A stretch of 64,000 nucleotides of DNA from NCBI RefSeq assembly GCF_000235365.1, contig NC_016449.1:372001-436000 (forward strand), given 5' to 3'. This document shows positions 39,157 through 48,727 of this stretch, piece after piece. The notes under the pieces were generated by a model. The model saw nothing but the letters and a program-made list of their open reading frames with translations, searched no databases and was not told the DNA's origin. The position numbers and the translations under genes were made by a program. Each line of letters opens with the position of its first letter. Within the stretch, counting starts at the first letter, position 1. The DNA comes from Eremothecium cymbalariae DBVPG#7215 (lineage: Eukaryota > Ascomycota > Saccharomycetes > Saccharomycetales > Saccharomycetaceae).

Positions 39157-40278
39157 ATGTTTACTCCTCCTCTGGATCCTAAGAAGAATATAAAGCCAAA
39201 GGTGGCGCAACTTTGCGAAATATGTCATTCTCGAAAGGCGTTGATGAAGAGGCCGAAAAACCTGCAAAAGATCTGTAAATTATGCTTCTTTTGTGTGTTT
39301 GAGACTGAAATTCACAATACCATTGTGACCAATAAGCTATTTCAAAAGGGTGAGAGGATTGCGGTTGGTGCTTCAGGTGGTAAGGATTCTACTGTGCTGG
39401 CATATGTGTTAAAATTGCTGAATGAGCGACATAACTATGGAGTTGAAATTGTACTATTAAGTATAGATGAAGGTATTGTTGGGTATAGAGATGATTCGCT
39501 TGCTACTGTGAAGAGGAACCAGGTGCAATACGACCTACCGCTGGAGATTGTTTCGTACAGGGATCTTTATAACTGGACCATGGATGAGATCGTTGCATGT
39601 GCTGGGATTAGAAATAGTTGCACATACTGCGGTGTTTTCAGAAGACAAGCTTTAGATCGCGGGGCGGGATTATTGGGGATTAATCATGTTGTAACGGGCC
39701 ATAATGCTGACGATATGGCTGAGACAGTGCTTATGAACATTCTCCGTGGAGATGTTGCACGTCTAGATAAGTCTACGGCCATCATAACACAAAGCAGCGG
39801 CTCGCCGATCAAAAGATCGAAGCCATTTAAATATTCATATCAAAAGGAAATAGTGCTTTACGCACATTACAAAAAACTTGATTACTTCTCCACCGAGTGT
39901 AGTTATGCTCCAGAGGCCTTTAGAGGTACAGCTCGAGAGTTGATGAAGAACCTGGAAGCGGTCAGACCCAGTTGTATAATTGACATTATCCATAGCGGAG
40001 AAAGTTTTCGCCTCAAACCTAAAAGGGTTAAAAAGGCCCCTCCAGCTGATCATATAGAGGTCAGGTCGGATGGTTCGGTCTCACTTCAACGGGGAAATAG
40101 CTTTGTGGATGGGAACAGATGTGAAAGATGCGGTTATTTATCTAGCAACCGCATCTGTAAGGCATGCATGCTCCTAGAAGGGCTTGAAAGAAGTAGAGCA
40201 AAAGTCATGATAGACAGAGATGTTTCCACAGACGGTGCTGCGAAACTGGGGCGAACTTTAGAAAAGTTAACTTTTTAA
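39157..40278 (+). CDS. NCS6: tRNA wobble-uridine thiolase Ncs6
   Basis: 373 residues. With Ncs2 it adds sulfur from Urm1 to U34 of tRNA-Lys, -Glu and -Gln. Zinc-type Cys pairs near the start (CEICH, CKLCFFC) and end ([16 protein letters not shown]) are visible, as are the PP-loop GASGGKDST (about residue 70) and the catalytic-type Cys region [12 protein letters not shown]. The [19 protein letters not shown] block is complete. I start at ATG 39157; one codon upstream is GTG. A strong hairpin sits 69 bp after the stop. Position after VAM7 matches YGL211W. Confidence 0.96.
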   Translation: MFTPPLDPKKNIKPKVAQLCEICHSRKALMKRPKNLQKICKLCFFCVFETEIHNTIVTNKLFQKGERIAVGASGGKDSTVLAYVLKLLNERHNYGVEIVLLSIDEGIVGYRDDSLATVKRNQVQYDLPLEIVSYRDLYNWTMDEIVACAGIRNSCTYCGVFRRQALDRGAGLLGINHVVTGHNADDMAETVLMNILRGDVARLDKSTAIITQSSGSPIKRSKPFKYSYQKEIVLYAHYKKLDYFSTECSYAPEAFRGTARELMKNLEAVRPSCIIDIIHSGESFRLKPKRVKKAPPADHIEVRSDGSVSLQRGNSFVDGNRCERCGYLSSNRICKACMLLEGLERSRAKVMIDRDVSTDGAAKLGRTLEKLTF

Positions 40279-40630
40279 CCTCCGTCTTGTTACATACATC
40301 TGTTAAATGCTAGGAGGGAGGCATATGGTGTAAAGTATATATTCCTAGGCGTCCACATCAGCTAATGATGTGGACGCCTCCGAGACTCTGCGAGTAACGC
40401 CTTCTACTGTTGTATAGTGTATTTGCGTGTATGTAACTACTATCTGTAATTTCTCCACGGGTTATATACACAGGTGATGTATTTTCATGAGAGCGGAGCT
40501 TGTAGTAATGAACTTCATTCATGCAACAGTGCGGAAATAAATTTTGGCAGGAATACCTAGTTAAGAAGTTTCCTGTTATTGAAAAGGTTTTGTTGGGTCA
40601 TTTTAAGCTACTCTAATTGCCCTTGGAGGC
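40279..40630. other. Intergenic NCS6-ZRG8
   Basis: 352 bp with the 14-bp hairpin as its main feature. I saw no clear Zap1 zinc-response element (ACCTTNAAGGT) although ZRG8 is zinc-regulated in S. cerevisiae. Confidence 0.55.
40347..40379. repeat. Perfect 14-bp hairpin with 5-base loop
   Basis: Arms 40347-40360 (AGGCGTCCACATCA) and 40366-40379 are exact reverse complements, with loop GCTAA. It lies 69 bp after the NCS6 stop and about 250 bp upstream of ZRG8. It could be a structured 3' UTR or terminator of NCS6, or a dyad operator for ZRG8. Confidence 0.85.
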
Positions 40631-42151
40631 ATGCGAACGTTCATAAAATCTCATGGAAGATCAAGTTCTTTGGAAATTTGCCCGTCCAAGTCACCTCCAA
40701 AACGCCACTCAAATGGATCTGTAACAGATTTAAGGCCGCCAATCATCCCTTCATCTAGTCCTAGGCACTCTTCCAGCTTTGAATCTCTTCATAAAATTGC
40801 AAGTGGGAAGATTTTTGGCTCTAAACTGTTCAAGAAAGGCAGTACTGGGAAGTTTCCTACAACTCCGGAAACTACCTCTTTTCCGAGAGCGGGTCACGAA
40901 GGTTTCTCACCTGCTCATGATAGGAATTCTAGGAGTAAACCTTGGTCTCTGCAAGATATTCCAGCGATTAAAGGCACTAGGACTCATGAATGGGGTGATA
41001 ATGGGGAACCTCATACCGTTATAATCCTTAATAGAAATTCTATTTCTTCTGATGATTCCTATACAGATGCCCGAGACGATATGTCACCTCTTAGGTTGAC
41101 AAGAAGATCGTTGGACTCTACAACATACACTGTTGGTTTAAAGGATGATGCATCTGATGCGTATATTATAAATGAGAATCGTTTGTATGCTCCGTCGACT
41201 ATACAGTTGCGAAAAAATAGTGCACAATCTGTTAAGAAACGTCAAAATCGGCAGGCAAGAATTCATTCGAATGCTGATATTCATAACCTAGAACAAAGGT
41301 CATCAATAATAGTTGATAAATTGCATTCTTCTTTTAGCCCTAAACAGAAGGCTGTCGTTGATGAGCCAGTAACGTCATATCCATCAGGTCTTTCAAGTCT
41401 ATCGGACTCTGAGTTAACTCCAAATGTTAAAGACAAAAACTTACACTTTATTGCAAACGGTTCTCAGAAAGAGAAAGAAATTCAAGATGTATATTGTGAA
41501 CAATCACATATCAATGAACCTGAATCACTGGATAATAATTTAGCCAATGGGAAAAGTAAGAAAGTCAATGATCATGATTATGATGATGAGATCGATTCCC
41601 TATGTCAAAGATCATATGATGATTCAGATTCTATTGTATCTGATGGATCATCGAAATTTTCATTTGAAGTTGGTGGCCTAAATGGAAGGACTGCATCTGT
41701 AAAATACTATTCCAAGCCCGAGCCTGTTACGAACTGCTATATTGATGATACCTTTGAGGATGAAGAATTTGATGAAGACATGAATTATTTTGATGATGAT
41801 CTGGACGAAGAAGAAGACACTGGTCACCTTTTTGGAAGCCCTAAATCTTATAAGTTTTTGGGAAGTTATTCTAAGTTATATGATACTATCGATCATGAAG
41901 ACGAACTTGTATCTAGGAAGGTATCAAACATTACCAAGATGTCAGATAGCGTGAACTCTCGAGGAGATGAAAACTTTAACGAAACAACTCTTTTAGATCA
42001 GGATGAAACAAGAGGTGATGGAATAAATTTTACTGACACTAATAAAGTGGGTGAAGATTTTGCCGTATCGAAGTTATATGCTCATGATGAAAGCCATGGA
42101 CACTCTATCGAAAAAAAAACCTACCAAGTTGTGTTAAGAAACAGGCGTTAA
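40631..42151 (+). CDS. ZRG8: Zrg8-like protein, N-terminal part (frame broken at an A9 run)
   Basis: 506 codons from the ATG (MRTFIKSHGRSSSLE) to a TAA. Low-complexity, Ser/Asp/Glu-rich and probably disordered, with an acidic stretch near residues 375-395 (DDTFEDEEFDEDMNYF). Zrg8 is a zinc-regulated cytosolic protein linked to bud-site and RAM signalling (Ssd1 interaction). The call rests on synteny: NCS6 before, FIR1 convergent after, as around YER033C. The last 13 codons after the nine-A run (42111-42119) look unrelated. The -1 frame at that run continues into the next 1.5 kb of similar acidic sequence, so this is the first half of a gene of about 1,015 residues, close to the S. cerevisiae length. 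Confidence 0.72.
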   Translation: MRTFIKSHGRSSSLEICPSKSPPKRHSNGSVTDLRPPIIPSSSPRHSSSFESLHKIASGKIFGSKLFKKGSTGKFPTTPETTSFPRAGHEGFSPAHDRNSRSKPWSLQDIPAIKGTRTHEWGDNGEPHTVIILNRNSISSDDSYTDARDDMSPLRLTRRSLDSTTYTVGLKDDASDAYIINENRLYAPSTIQLRKNSAQSVKKRQNRQARIHSNADIHNLEQRSSIIVDKLHSSFSPKQKAVVDEPVTSYPSGLSSLSDSELTPNVKDKNLHFIANGSQKEKEIQDVYCEQSHINEPESLDNNLANGKSKKVNDHDYDDEIDSLCQRSYDDSDSIVSDGSSKFSFEVGGLNGRTASVKYYSKPEPVTNCYIDDTFEDEEFDEDMNYFDDDLDEEEDTGHLFGSPKSYKFLGSYSKLYDTIDHEDELVSRKVSNITKMSDSVNSRGDENFNETTLLDQDETRGDGINFTDTNKVGEDFAVSKLYAHDESHGHSIEKKTYQVVLRNRR

Positions 42152-43677
42152 CTGGCTACAAGGATATATTTGGCTTGTCTGGTAGTGATGATGACTCAAA
42201 CAACTTTCTTGATAATTATAATGATATTTATGATGTGTCTGAAGATGATGACAATATACTGAGAGATGAGCTTGAATCTTTCGATCCCCACGGCGAAATT
42301 GCATCTGGTATTGCAGATGAAGATGTTACATTAAGAGGCATAATCCCCTCTATACAGATAGATGATGGTATATTAGCAACGTCTCCGTTAGACACTGGGG
42401 GAAGGTTTGTTAGGTTGTCTTCTGATTTTGAACGGTCTAGTTCACAGGACTCTGATAAAAAAAGTCTTAATAATGAAGATGCTTCAACCCGTGTTAATGT
42501 TCCAATCGTTGCTGAAACTGATCTGTTCCAGCAAGATGCATACACTGAAGAAAGGCTAGTAGCCCAAGCTGAATTGATTTCTAGTATCTCAGATGCACTT
42601 AAAATGAATACAAGCCCGGAAAAAGAAGCACAAAATACAGTAAACACCTCTTCTAGCATTCGTAAAGTCACAAGGTATGCAGATTTATATCAATTAAGTG
42701 ACGACGAGGGTGGTGATGAAGGACATGATTATAATGATGAAAGTAATGAGAATGAACATTCGCCGAAAATTTTGTCATCCACACCAGCTCTGAAACGGTA
42801 TTCAGATTTATATGACATCAGTGACAGCGAAGATGGTATAATATATGGCCTGAACATCTCTCAAACTGAGCAGCCAGACGAGAATGGTGGTCTTCGGTCG
42901 AACAAAGTTTTATGTCATGTAGCGTCGTCTAACGGAAGGCCCAGATCTCCTGTAAGTCTCAAGTTCTTGACTCCCGAAAACAACATAATAAAATCTCCCC
43001 ACACAGGTTTCAGATCTGGTTCCTCGTCTCTTCCACCTCCAGCACGATCACAAAATCTCAAATATCACGATTTTCATAGTAGCCTTGATGGTGAAGTAAA
43101 GGGTACGATGAACAACTTATACTTTATTGATGAAGCTGAGGAAGACAAGTACAACCAAGTCCAAGGCAAAACGGAAGACGACTATTTGGATGAAATTAAT
43201 AATGTCCCGGAAGATTTCACCTTTTCTGACTCTGAGAGTGATGTATGTTCGTCAAAAACTCCTATAAGGCTTCCCAATGGAAAGGCATCATTTCGCAAGA
43301 CACACAGCTTCTCCGAAAAGCCCATGGGTATAGCAAAAGAAATCACTCCAACTCGTTTTAAACTAGATATAAAGAACAAAACAGTTACTTTTTTTAAGCA
43401 TGGATTAACGAGGCCGTTAACTGAAGGCGGTAATTATCCCACTAATATCCACTTCAATTCTACATTATCTTCTCCGTTGAGTGCTTCAAGAGAAAAAAAT
43501 AATGTTTTGAACAGTATTGACGACTATATTATTCAATCGCCAAAAGGTTCTGGGAACTCAGCTCCGACTCCTCCGAATTCATTTAAATCTCCAGATAAAA
43601 GCTTTAATGAATTATATGGATTGAGTCCAATACAAGAAGGCACTTCCTCGAATGACGCTTCTCCGAAGTTTAGATAA
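42118..43677 (+). CDS. ZRG8: Zrg8-like protein, C-terminal part (no start codon of its own)
   Basis: This frame is open from 42091 and overlaps the end of the first half. It has no in-frame ATG until 42604, although clearly related sequence begins well before that. It therefore needs the upstream part for translation. It carries several copies of a short acidic motif of the form (Y/N)xD(L/I)(Y/F)x(L/I/V)S: YKDIFGLS (about 42157), YNDIYDVS (about 42217), YADLYQLS (about 42676), YSDLYDIS (about 42799), and NELYGLS near the end. The C-terminus is Ser/Pro-rich with phospho-type sites. Synteny supports Zrg8. Whether the break is real, a homopolymer error or a recoding site cannot be told here. Confidence 0.7.
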   Translation, partial: NLPSCVKKQALTGYKDIFGLSGSDDDSNNFLDNYNDIYDVSEDDDNILRDELESFDPHGEIASGIADEDVTLRGIIPSIQIDDGILATSPLDTGGRFVRLSSDFERSSSQDSDKKSLNNEDASTRVNVPIVAETDLFQQDAYTEERLVAQAELISSISDALKMNTSPEKEAQNTVNTSSSIRKVTRYADLYQLSDDEGGDEGHDYNDESNENEHSPKILSSTPALKRYSDLYDISDSEDGIIYGLNISQTEQPDENGGLRSNKVLCHVASSNGRPRSPVSLKFLTPENNIIKSPHTGFRSGSSSLPPPARSQNLKYHDFHSSLDGEVKGTMNNLYFIDEAEEDKYNQVQGKTEDDYLDEINNVPEDFTFSDSESDVCSSKTPIRLPNGKASFRKTHSFSEKPMGIAKEITPTRFKLDIKNKTVTFFKHGLTRPLTEGGNYPTNIHFNSTLSSPLSASREKNNVLNSIDDYIIQSPKGSGNSAPTPPNSFKSPDKSFNELYGLSPIQEGTSSNDASPKFR

Positions 43678-43879
43678 TTTACTGAAGTTTGTTTATACAC
43701 TGTTTTTAATACACAATATAGTTGCGTAGCAAAGAACTAAGAGTATATGTAAAGCACCTTTATACCCCAATACTATAGCAAAAGGAAAGCAGCACATCCT
43801 TTATAACAAGAGAATACATTCTATTCAAACATATGTTATAGCAAGCATGTGTGATTATCTTCAAACATGATAACTGAAT

Positions 43880-46800
43880 TCATATAATTTCCGAAGGTCT
43901 TGCACTTTTGGACCTCAGTACTCTTTGCAAATTATGCAGATATCTTCGTTCGAATGTTTTAATGGCATTCCTAGTAGTGTTTCTGCAATTTCCACTAGTA
44001 GTGCGACCAACAGAGGCAGTAGCTGTTGATAATGAATTCTCATCTTTAGGGCCACCCTTACCGCTGGAGATTGAGTTCAACACTTTTTTGTCAAATTTTG
44101 TAGGGTCTAACTTGCCTTGTTTCCCGTTACGTGATTCATCTTCATATAGCTGTCTAATTTCGAGAGAATCTCTTTTATGAGAGGTACGGTACAAATATGC
44201 TAAATGCCTCGTAGATTCGTCTTCAGCCGGTGGTGAAGGGAATGAATGTTTTTTAGACGACTCAGTTTCATCATCAAGAACAATTATTTCGACCAATTTC
44301 CCTTCGTATGGTTCAAAAACAGTATGAAACTCAGCATTATCTGGATTAGGTTTTGTTTCTGTCTCTATGTCTGGTAAGGGTGAGATTGGTATGGGATTAG
44401 GATGCCTTCTTGAACAAATGCCAGGTTGTTGTGACTTATGGAATGCAGTGTTTTCAACTTTCTGCGACCTATCTGAATCAGCCAACAGCGAGCTGTTAAG
44501 TGGTGAATGAGACTTCCGATGAAAGTGGACATCGTGCAAATCTGTGGTCATACTTTCTCGTTTAACCAGGGGTCTCCTAACTAAAGATTCCTGCACCCCC
44601 ATATGCTGAGAAGTTGAAGACTTCGTACCATTTCTGGAAGCAACAGTACTAACATGTTTAAAATCTGATGAATTATGATACTGATTACCGGCTTGTCCTG
44701 AATTTCTATGTGAAATCGACAGTGTTTTTACCAAAAGATTAGAGTTATCTATCTCCGAGGCAGTAAGAGATGTAACGCTTGTAAAATGCGAAACCTGGCC
44801 TGAAGGCGTTGATAAGTCTGACTCGTAAGAGGAATGGCTGAATCCATTAGATAGTCTCCTCGTAGGATCAAGAACATTACCAACTTTTTGTTTCGGGAAT
44901 GATTTCGGTTGGCTATCATTGGAGTTAGGCCTCCTAGCCTCTAGTTGGACTAGGTTCTGTCGTTTCACGTATTTAGCGGATGCATGAACTAACGAATTTT
45001 CTGCGGGAACATGATATTCATCTATGAGTTGAATGCTATCGCTATCAAATGGTCTAAAGGTCCCGCTGTTTTCAAGCAATTCAGAGGTACCTTTCTGCTT
45101 GCCGCTGCGGGTATCAAAAAATTCACTAGCCATTGATACACCAGGGGGCTTATCCTTGTGGCTGTGTTTAGATAAGTTTTTCGTGTTAGGACTACCTCTC
45201 ACAGTGCTAGAAGATTTCGTAAATTTCTTTGTTAATATGTTATTGAATATACCTGTCATAGTTGGTTCATTATTAGAAGAATTGTTTTCGAATATGAAAG
45301 AATCTACATTTCCGTAATCATCGCCCCTGTCGATAGAACGGTCCCTAGTTGAGACAGAAACTTTGAAGCTTTCTGTATTATCACTACCCTTCTTGTCGTA
45401 GAGCAAATTCTTTGCGCAAACCTGAACTACAGGCGATACAGGATCATCGTTTGTTGCATCTTCTGGTGTTTCCAAGTTATGACTTGAAGCTACGAATGAT
45501 GAATCATTGTTCAATGGAGAATATTGAAGGGTTCGTACAATAGTGGAGCTGTCTTGCTTTTGAGGCTTGTACGTTGGCATTTGTGGGATAGGGGAGACTA
45601 TAGCGCTTGGTAATGGAGGGGTGGATTGGCCGTAACCTGCGCTCATCATATCTTCTACTCTATGTACACTCCTACTTCTCCTATGCTGATGGCCTAGTAT
45701 ATTCTGCTTTTGTAGTACCGACCTTCTTTTTTCAAAAGATGAATTGACCATAGTCCCTGGTACTTTCAGGAAATCACTATGGTTCTCAGGCGCAGAGGCT
45801 TCAAGTACACGGTTTTTGGGTGAAAGAGGGGAAGAAGTGTTCAATAATGGTTCCGCCACTTGAGGAAATTTAAAACCTTCATTTAAACGGTCTCTTGGGA
45901 CGTTATAGTCCGGAAGAGGCTCATCCGGAACTTCCTCCATACTGAAGAAGCCGGAGAGAACATTCCTCCTTCTTGGTGCGGGTTCTTTTTCAAAGTCAGG
46001 GATTGTAATCAACCTCGTTGGTGTGGATAATATCTCTAAGGGTTCTATTGGTTGATTCTTGTCATGATGAACCCCTCTGAATACAGGAGTAGAAACCTTT
46101 GCGTATGTATCTTGCATTAATTGCTGTGGAGTAGCCTGTATTCTGGAATTCCTGCGAGTCTCCGCTGATGATAAAGGACCATGTACAGGAGTTGAAGGCA
46201 GGTCGTTAAAGCCAGTTCTAGAGGGTGAATTTTTGGACATATTTTGAACCTGCTTTCTTAGGTTAACGTTTGCAAATTGATCGATACCCAAGGTATCATC
46301 GAGATTCTCGATACTCAGGTCTATCGAAATAACGTTTGTTGCTGAAGGAATGGATAAATCGCTTAGATTTAATTTGCTTTGTTCGGAATCATTGTCAACA
46401 TCAGAACCCTCATTATCATCCTCCCTGTAAGCACTATAGCCATGGCCATCATAAATCAATCTTTTCGTTTGTTTGTGCTTGTTCTCAGGAGATAAGAAAG
46501 GAGGAACTTGCAACTCCAATGGTACAGTAACCTTGTATTTATTCAAGGGGGAGTCCTGTCTTAAATAGAGTTGATGACCATGATGCGAAAGCGTGTGTTC
46601 TTTTATGCATGCAGGTTTCGCTGCAGCGACTGTTTCAGAAGGATTGGAAATTTTATGTTCGAACCGACTTGCCATCAAACTTTCTACTTTGGGGGGCGAG
46701 CTGCGATAGTCCTGTACTGTAGTGTAGATTATTGACTGTAATGACTGACTTCTATTATGCTTTTTGAATTCCGGTGATGCAGTTGGAGTATAGGGAGAGA

Positions 46801-47236
46801 GGCCAGCAATTGAGTTGTATCTTGCATGTCCCATAGTGTTTTTAATACCCTTTGATTCTTTTTCCCTGTTATGGGATGACCATATATCTGTAGAGAGTTG
46901 AAGAGCCACCTTGTTGTGAAGGTCGACGAAGTGGCCGTGGAAGTCTTCAATAGAGGACTTAGGATAAACTATCTTGAGCGGTGAAGGCTGTTGGCCTCTC
47001 GCCTGAGACTTATTCTCGCCAAACTTAGTGCTCCGGAAATCAATATTGCATGTGTAATCACACTTACCACCGTCCTGGTGCATGACTTCGTCGTCACGCG
47101 GAGGAAGAGAAAACCTCACTTGGGGATTGCTGTTCCTACTACCAGGCTTAGGTTTCAGGCAGGACTGGAGTGCGTTTTGACCAGATGCAGGAAACGATCG
47201 CCTCTTTGTTGGTGTGTCTAACTGCTGCAGAGACAT
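43880..47236 (-). CDS. FIR1: Fir1-like protein
   Basis: 1118 residues, longer than S. cerevisiae Fir1 (about 925). Largely disordered, rich in Ser, Asn, His and Pro, with scattered short conserved blocks: RFSLPPRDDEV near residue 45, LSDLSIPSATNVISIDLSIENLDD near 300, GKLVEIIVLDDE near 1000, and a basic C-terminus FERRYLHNLQRVLRSKSARP. Fir1 takes part in the enforcement-of-cytokinesis checkpoint and was found with 3' mRNA processing factors. No enzyme motif is visible, so the call relies on synteny (between ZRG8 and YPT31, in the expected orientation). The start is the ATG at 47236. The stop is about 200 bp from the ZRG8 stop. Confidence 0.75.
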   Translation of the reverse strand: MSLQQLDTPTKRRSFPASGQNALQSCLKPKPGSRNSNPQVRFSLPPRDDEVMHQDGGKCDYTCNIDFRSTKFGENKSQARGQQPSPLKIVYPKSSIEDFHGHFVDLHNKVALQLSTDIWSSHNREKESKGIKNTMGHARYNSIAGLSPYTPTASPEFKKHNRSQSLQSIIYTTVQDYRSSPPKVESLMASRFEHKISNPSETVAAAKPACIKEHTLSHHGHQLYLRQDSPLNKYKVTVPLELQVPPFLSPENKHKQTKRLIYDGHGYSAYREDDNEGSDVDNDSEQSKLNLSDLSIPSATNVISIDLSIENLDDTLGIDQFANVNLRKQVQNMSKNSPSRTGFNDLPSTPVHGPLSSAETRRNSRIQATPQQLMQDTYAKVSTPVFRGVHHDKNQPIEPLEILSTPTRLITIPDFEKEPAPRRRNVLSGFFSMEEVPDEPLPDYNVPRDRLNEGFKFPQVAEPLLNTSSPLSPKNRVLEASAPENHSDFLKVPGTMVNSSFEKRRSVLQKQNILGHQHRRSRSVHRVEDMMSAGYGQSTPPLPSAIVSPIPQMPTYKPQKQDSSTIVRTLQYSPLNNDSSFVASSHNLETPEDATNDDPVSPVVQVCAKNLLYDKKGSDNTESFKVSVSTRDRSIDRGDDYGNVDSFIFENNSSNNEPTMTGIFNNILTKKFTKSSSTVRGSPNTKNLSKHSHKDKPPGVSMASEFFDTRSGKQKGTSELLENSGTFRPFDSDSIQLIDEYHVPAENSLVHASAKYVKRQNLVQLEARRPNSNDSQPKSFPKQKVGNVLDPTRRLSNGFSHSSYESDLSTPSGQVSHFTSVTSLTASEIDNSNLLVKTLSISHRNSGQAGNQYHNSSDFKHVSTVASRNGTKSSTSQHMGVQESLVRRPLVKRESMTTDLHDVHFHRKSHSPLNSSLLADSDRSQKVENTAFHKSQQPGICSRRHPNPIPISPLPDIETETKPNPDNAEFHTVFEPYEGKLVEIIVLDDETESSKKHSFPSPPAEDESTRHLAYLYRTSHKRDSLEIRQLYEDESRNGKQGKLDPTKFDKKVLNSISSGKGGPKDENSLSTATASVGRTTSGNCRNTTRNAIKTFERRYLHNLQRVLRSKSARPSEII

Positions 47237-48727
47237 GGTTATAGGGATCTAGATTAATTCGGCCGAAACAGCGTGGGTGTCTGTGTGTCGGGGGGACGCA
47301 GAAGTAACAATATCAACAGTGTAAAAACAACGAACAGGGTCTTCACTTTAAGCAACTAAAGAGACAGGAAATTGGACGGCAGTTGAGACTCAGCTCTCTA
47401 TGAGTCAGCAGCGATAGGACACAGGCTGCTCAAAGTGTTAAAAATGCTGTGACCACCAGGTTCAGTCAAGCTTGACTGGAAAAAGTATGCTTTAGTGTAG
47501 AGAAACTGGGTTAAAAATAAGCAAGGAAGAAAAGAAAAGGAAAAGTATAATAAACCTGCAACCGCGTTGCTCCTGTTTTCTCCTTGCGAGAGTTACTTAA
47601 CTCTTTAACTTTTCAAAATTAGACGTAAATTCCTTCCTTTCCATTTTTTGTATTTTCCTTACAGAAGTATTATTGCAATATCCACGGAGGTTTAAAAACC
47701 CCCGCCCCCCCATGTCTCTCGAAGCCCCCCAATTCTCAAAACCACTTTCAGCCTCTAATGCTGCGTACTCCAGGGCATTCATACTTGGCTGCTGCGCGCG
47801 CCCAGAACAGTCTTGGTGCAGCCTCTGTAATCTTCTCGAGCTAATTTAGGATTGCATGTGGATCTCGCTTCCGATGAGCGTGTTGTTTATGTTTTTCCCT
47901 TTTCAGAAATCTTTTCTAAACATGGAGATCCTCGAGACAAACTGCTCGAGAGAGGGCAATAAAGATACTATTTTGGAGAGAGAGGTGTGTGGTCACAGAC
48001 ATTGACGCACGAGAGAGCCTTCTGAGTGTCTACATGTTGCACATAGGCATCTCCGTGTACCACCATATATACCATACCATACGAAAAAGCATAACGTACT
48101 ATACACCAGGGCGTATGATATAGATGCAGACATTACATTTTGGTGATAGAGGGCTACCAAGATTGGTTTCGGCATTGGGTAGTACTGCTGGCAATCTTGC
48201 AGCTGGCGTGTGGGAACCACGCAGCAGGGGAGAGACACCGCCCCATTCTTGCTTAGAGTTGTAGATGATGATCTGTCAAGAAAGAAAAAATTAGCCCGTT
48301 ACGATGGCAATTGTTGAATGCAGCAGGTGGTTTTGTCCATTTCTGCATATGCCGCCGTCGCCACTGATGCCGCCGCTACTGCTGCTCTTCCCCCTTCCAT
48401 TTCTTTTCCAAATTACAGCCTTATTAAAGACCTGGTAGTCGGTACAGCATAGGACAACTGATACAGAGGTTCTCAAGGATGGTAGATAGAAGCCACTCCG
48501 ACAAGCATGGACATGCACTGGCGGGAGCAGCAGCTACTCCGAGGGATATAAATCACGTCACGTGTTGTATATCACCACATACGAAGTTGGAGTCCTATTT
48601 GGAAGATAGTTGTATCTGAGTCCCTGGCCACCTTTGTAAGTAAAACAAAGAGAAACATTAACAAAAGCGGATCCAAAAGGAAGGAAGAAAGAGACTTTGA
48701 AGAGGCATTTGAAGTCATAGATCCAGC
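47237..48727. other. Large divergent intergenic region FIR1-YPT31
   Basis: 1.49 kb without a convincing gene. Elements seen: a perfect Gcn4/AP-1 type TGAGTCA at 47401-47407 paired with an inverted half-site nearby; a perfect 16-bp palindrome CAGTCAAGCTTGACTG at 47463-47478; repeated CTCGAGA words near 47837-47955; and CACGTG at 48559-48564 upstream of YPT31. I found no tRNA; short open frames on both strands look random. Confidence 0.6.
48559..48564. promoter_or_regulatory. CACGTG site upstream of YPT31
   Basis: GTCACGTGTT, 164 bp upstream of the YPT31 ATG; matches RTCACGTG. Confidence 0.5.
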
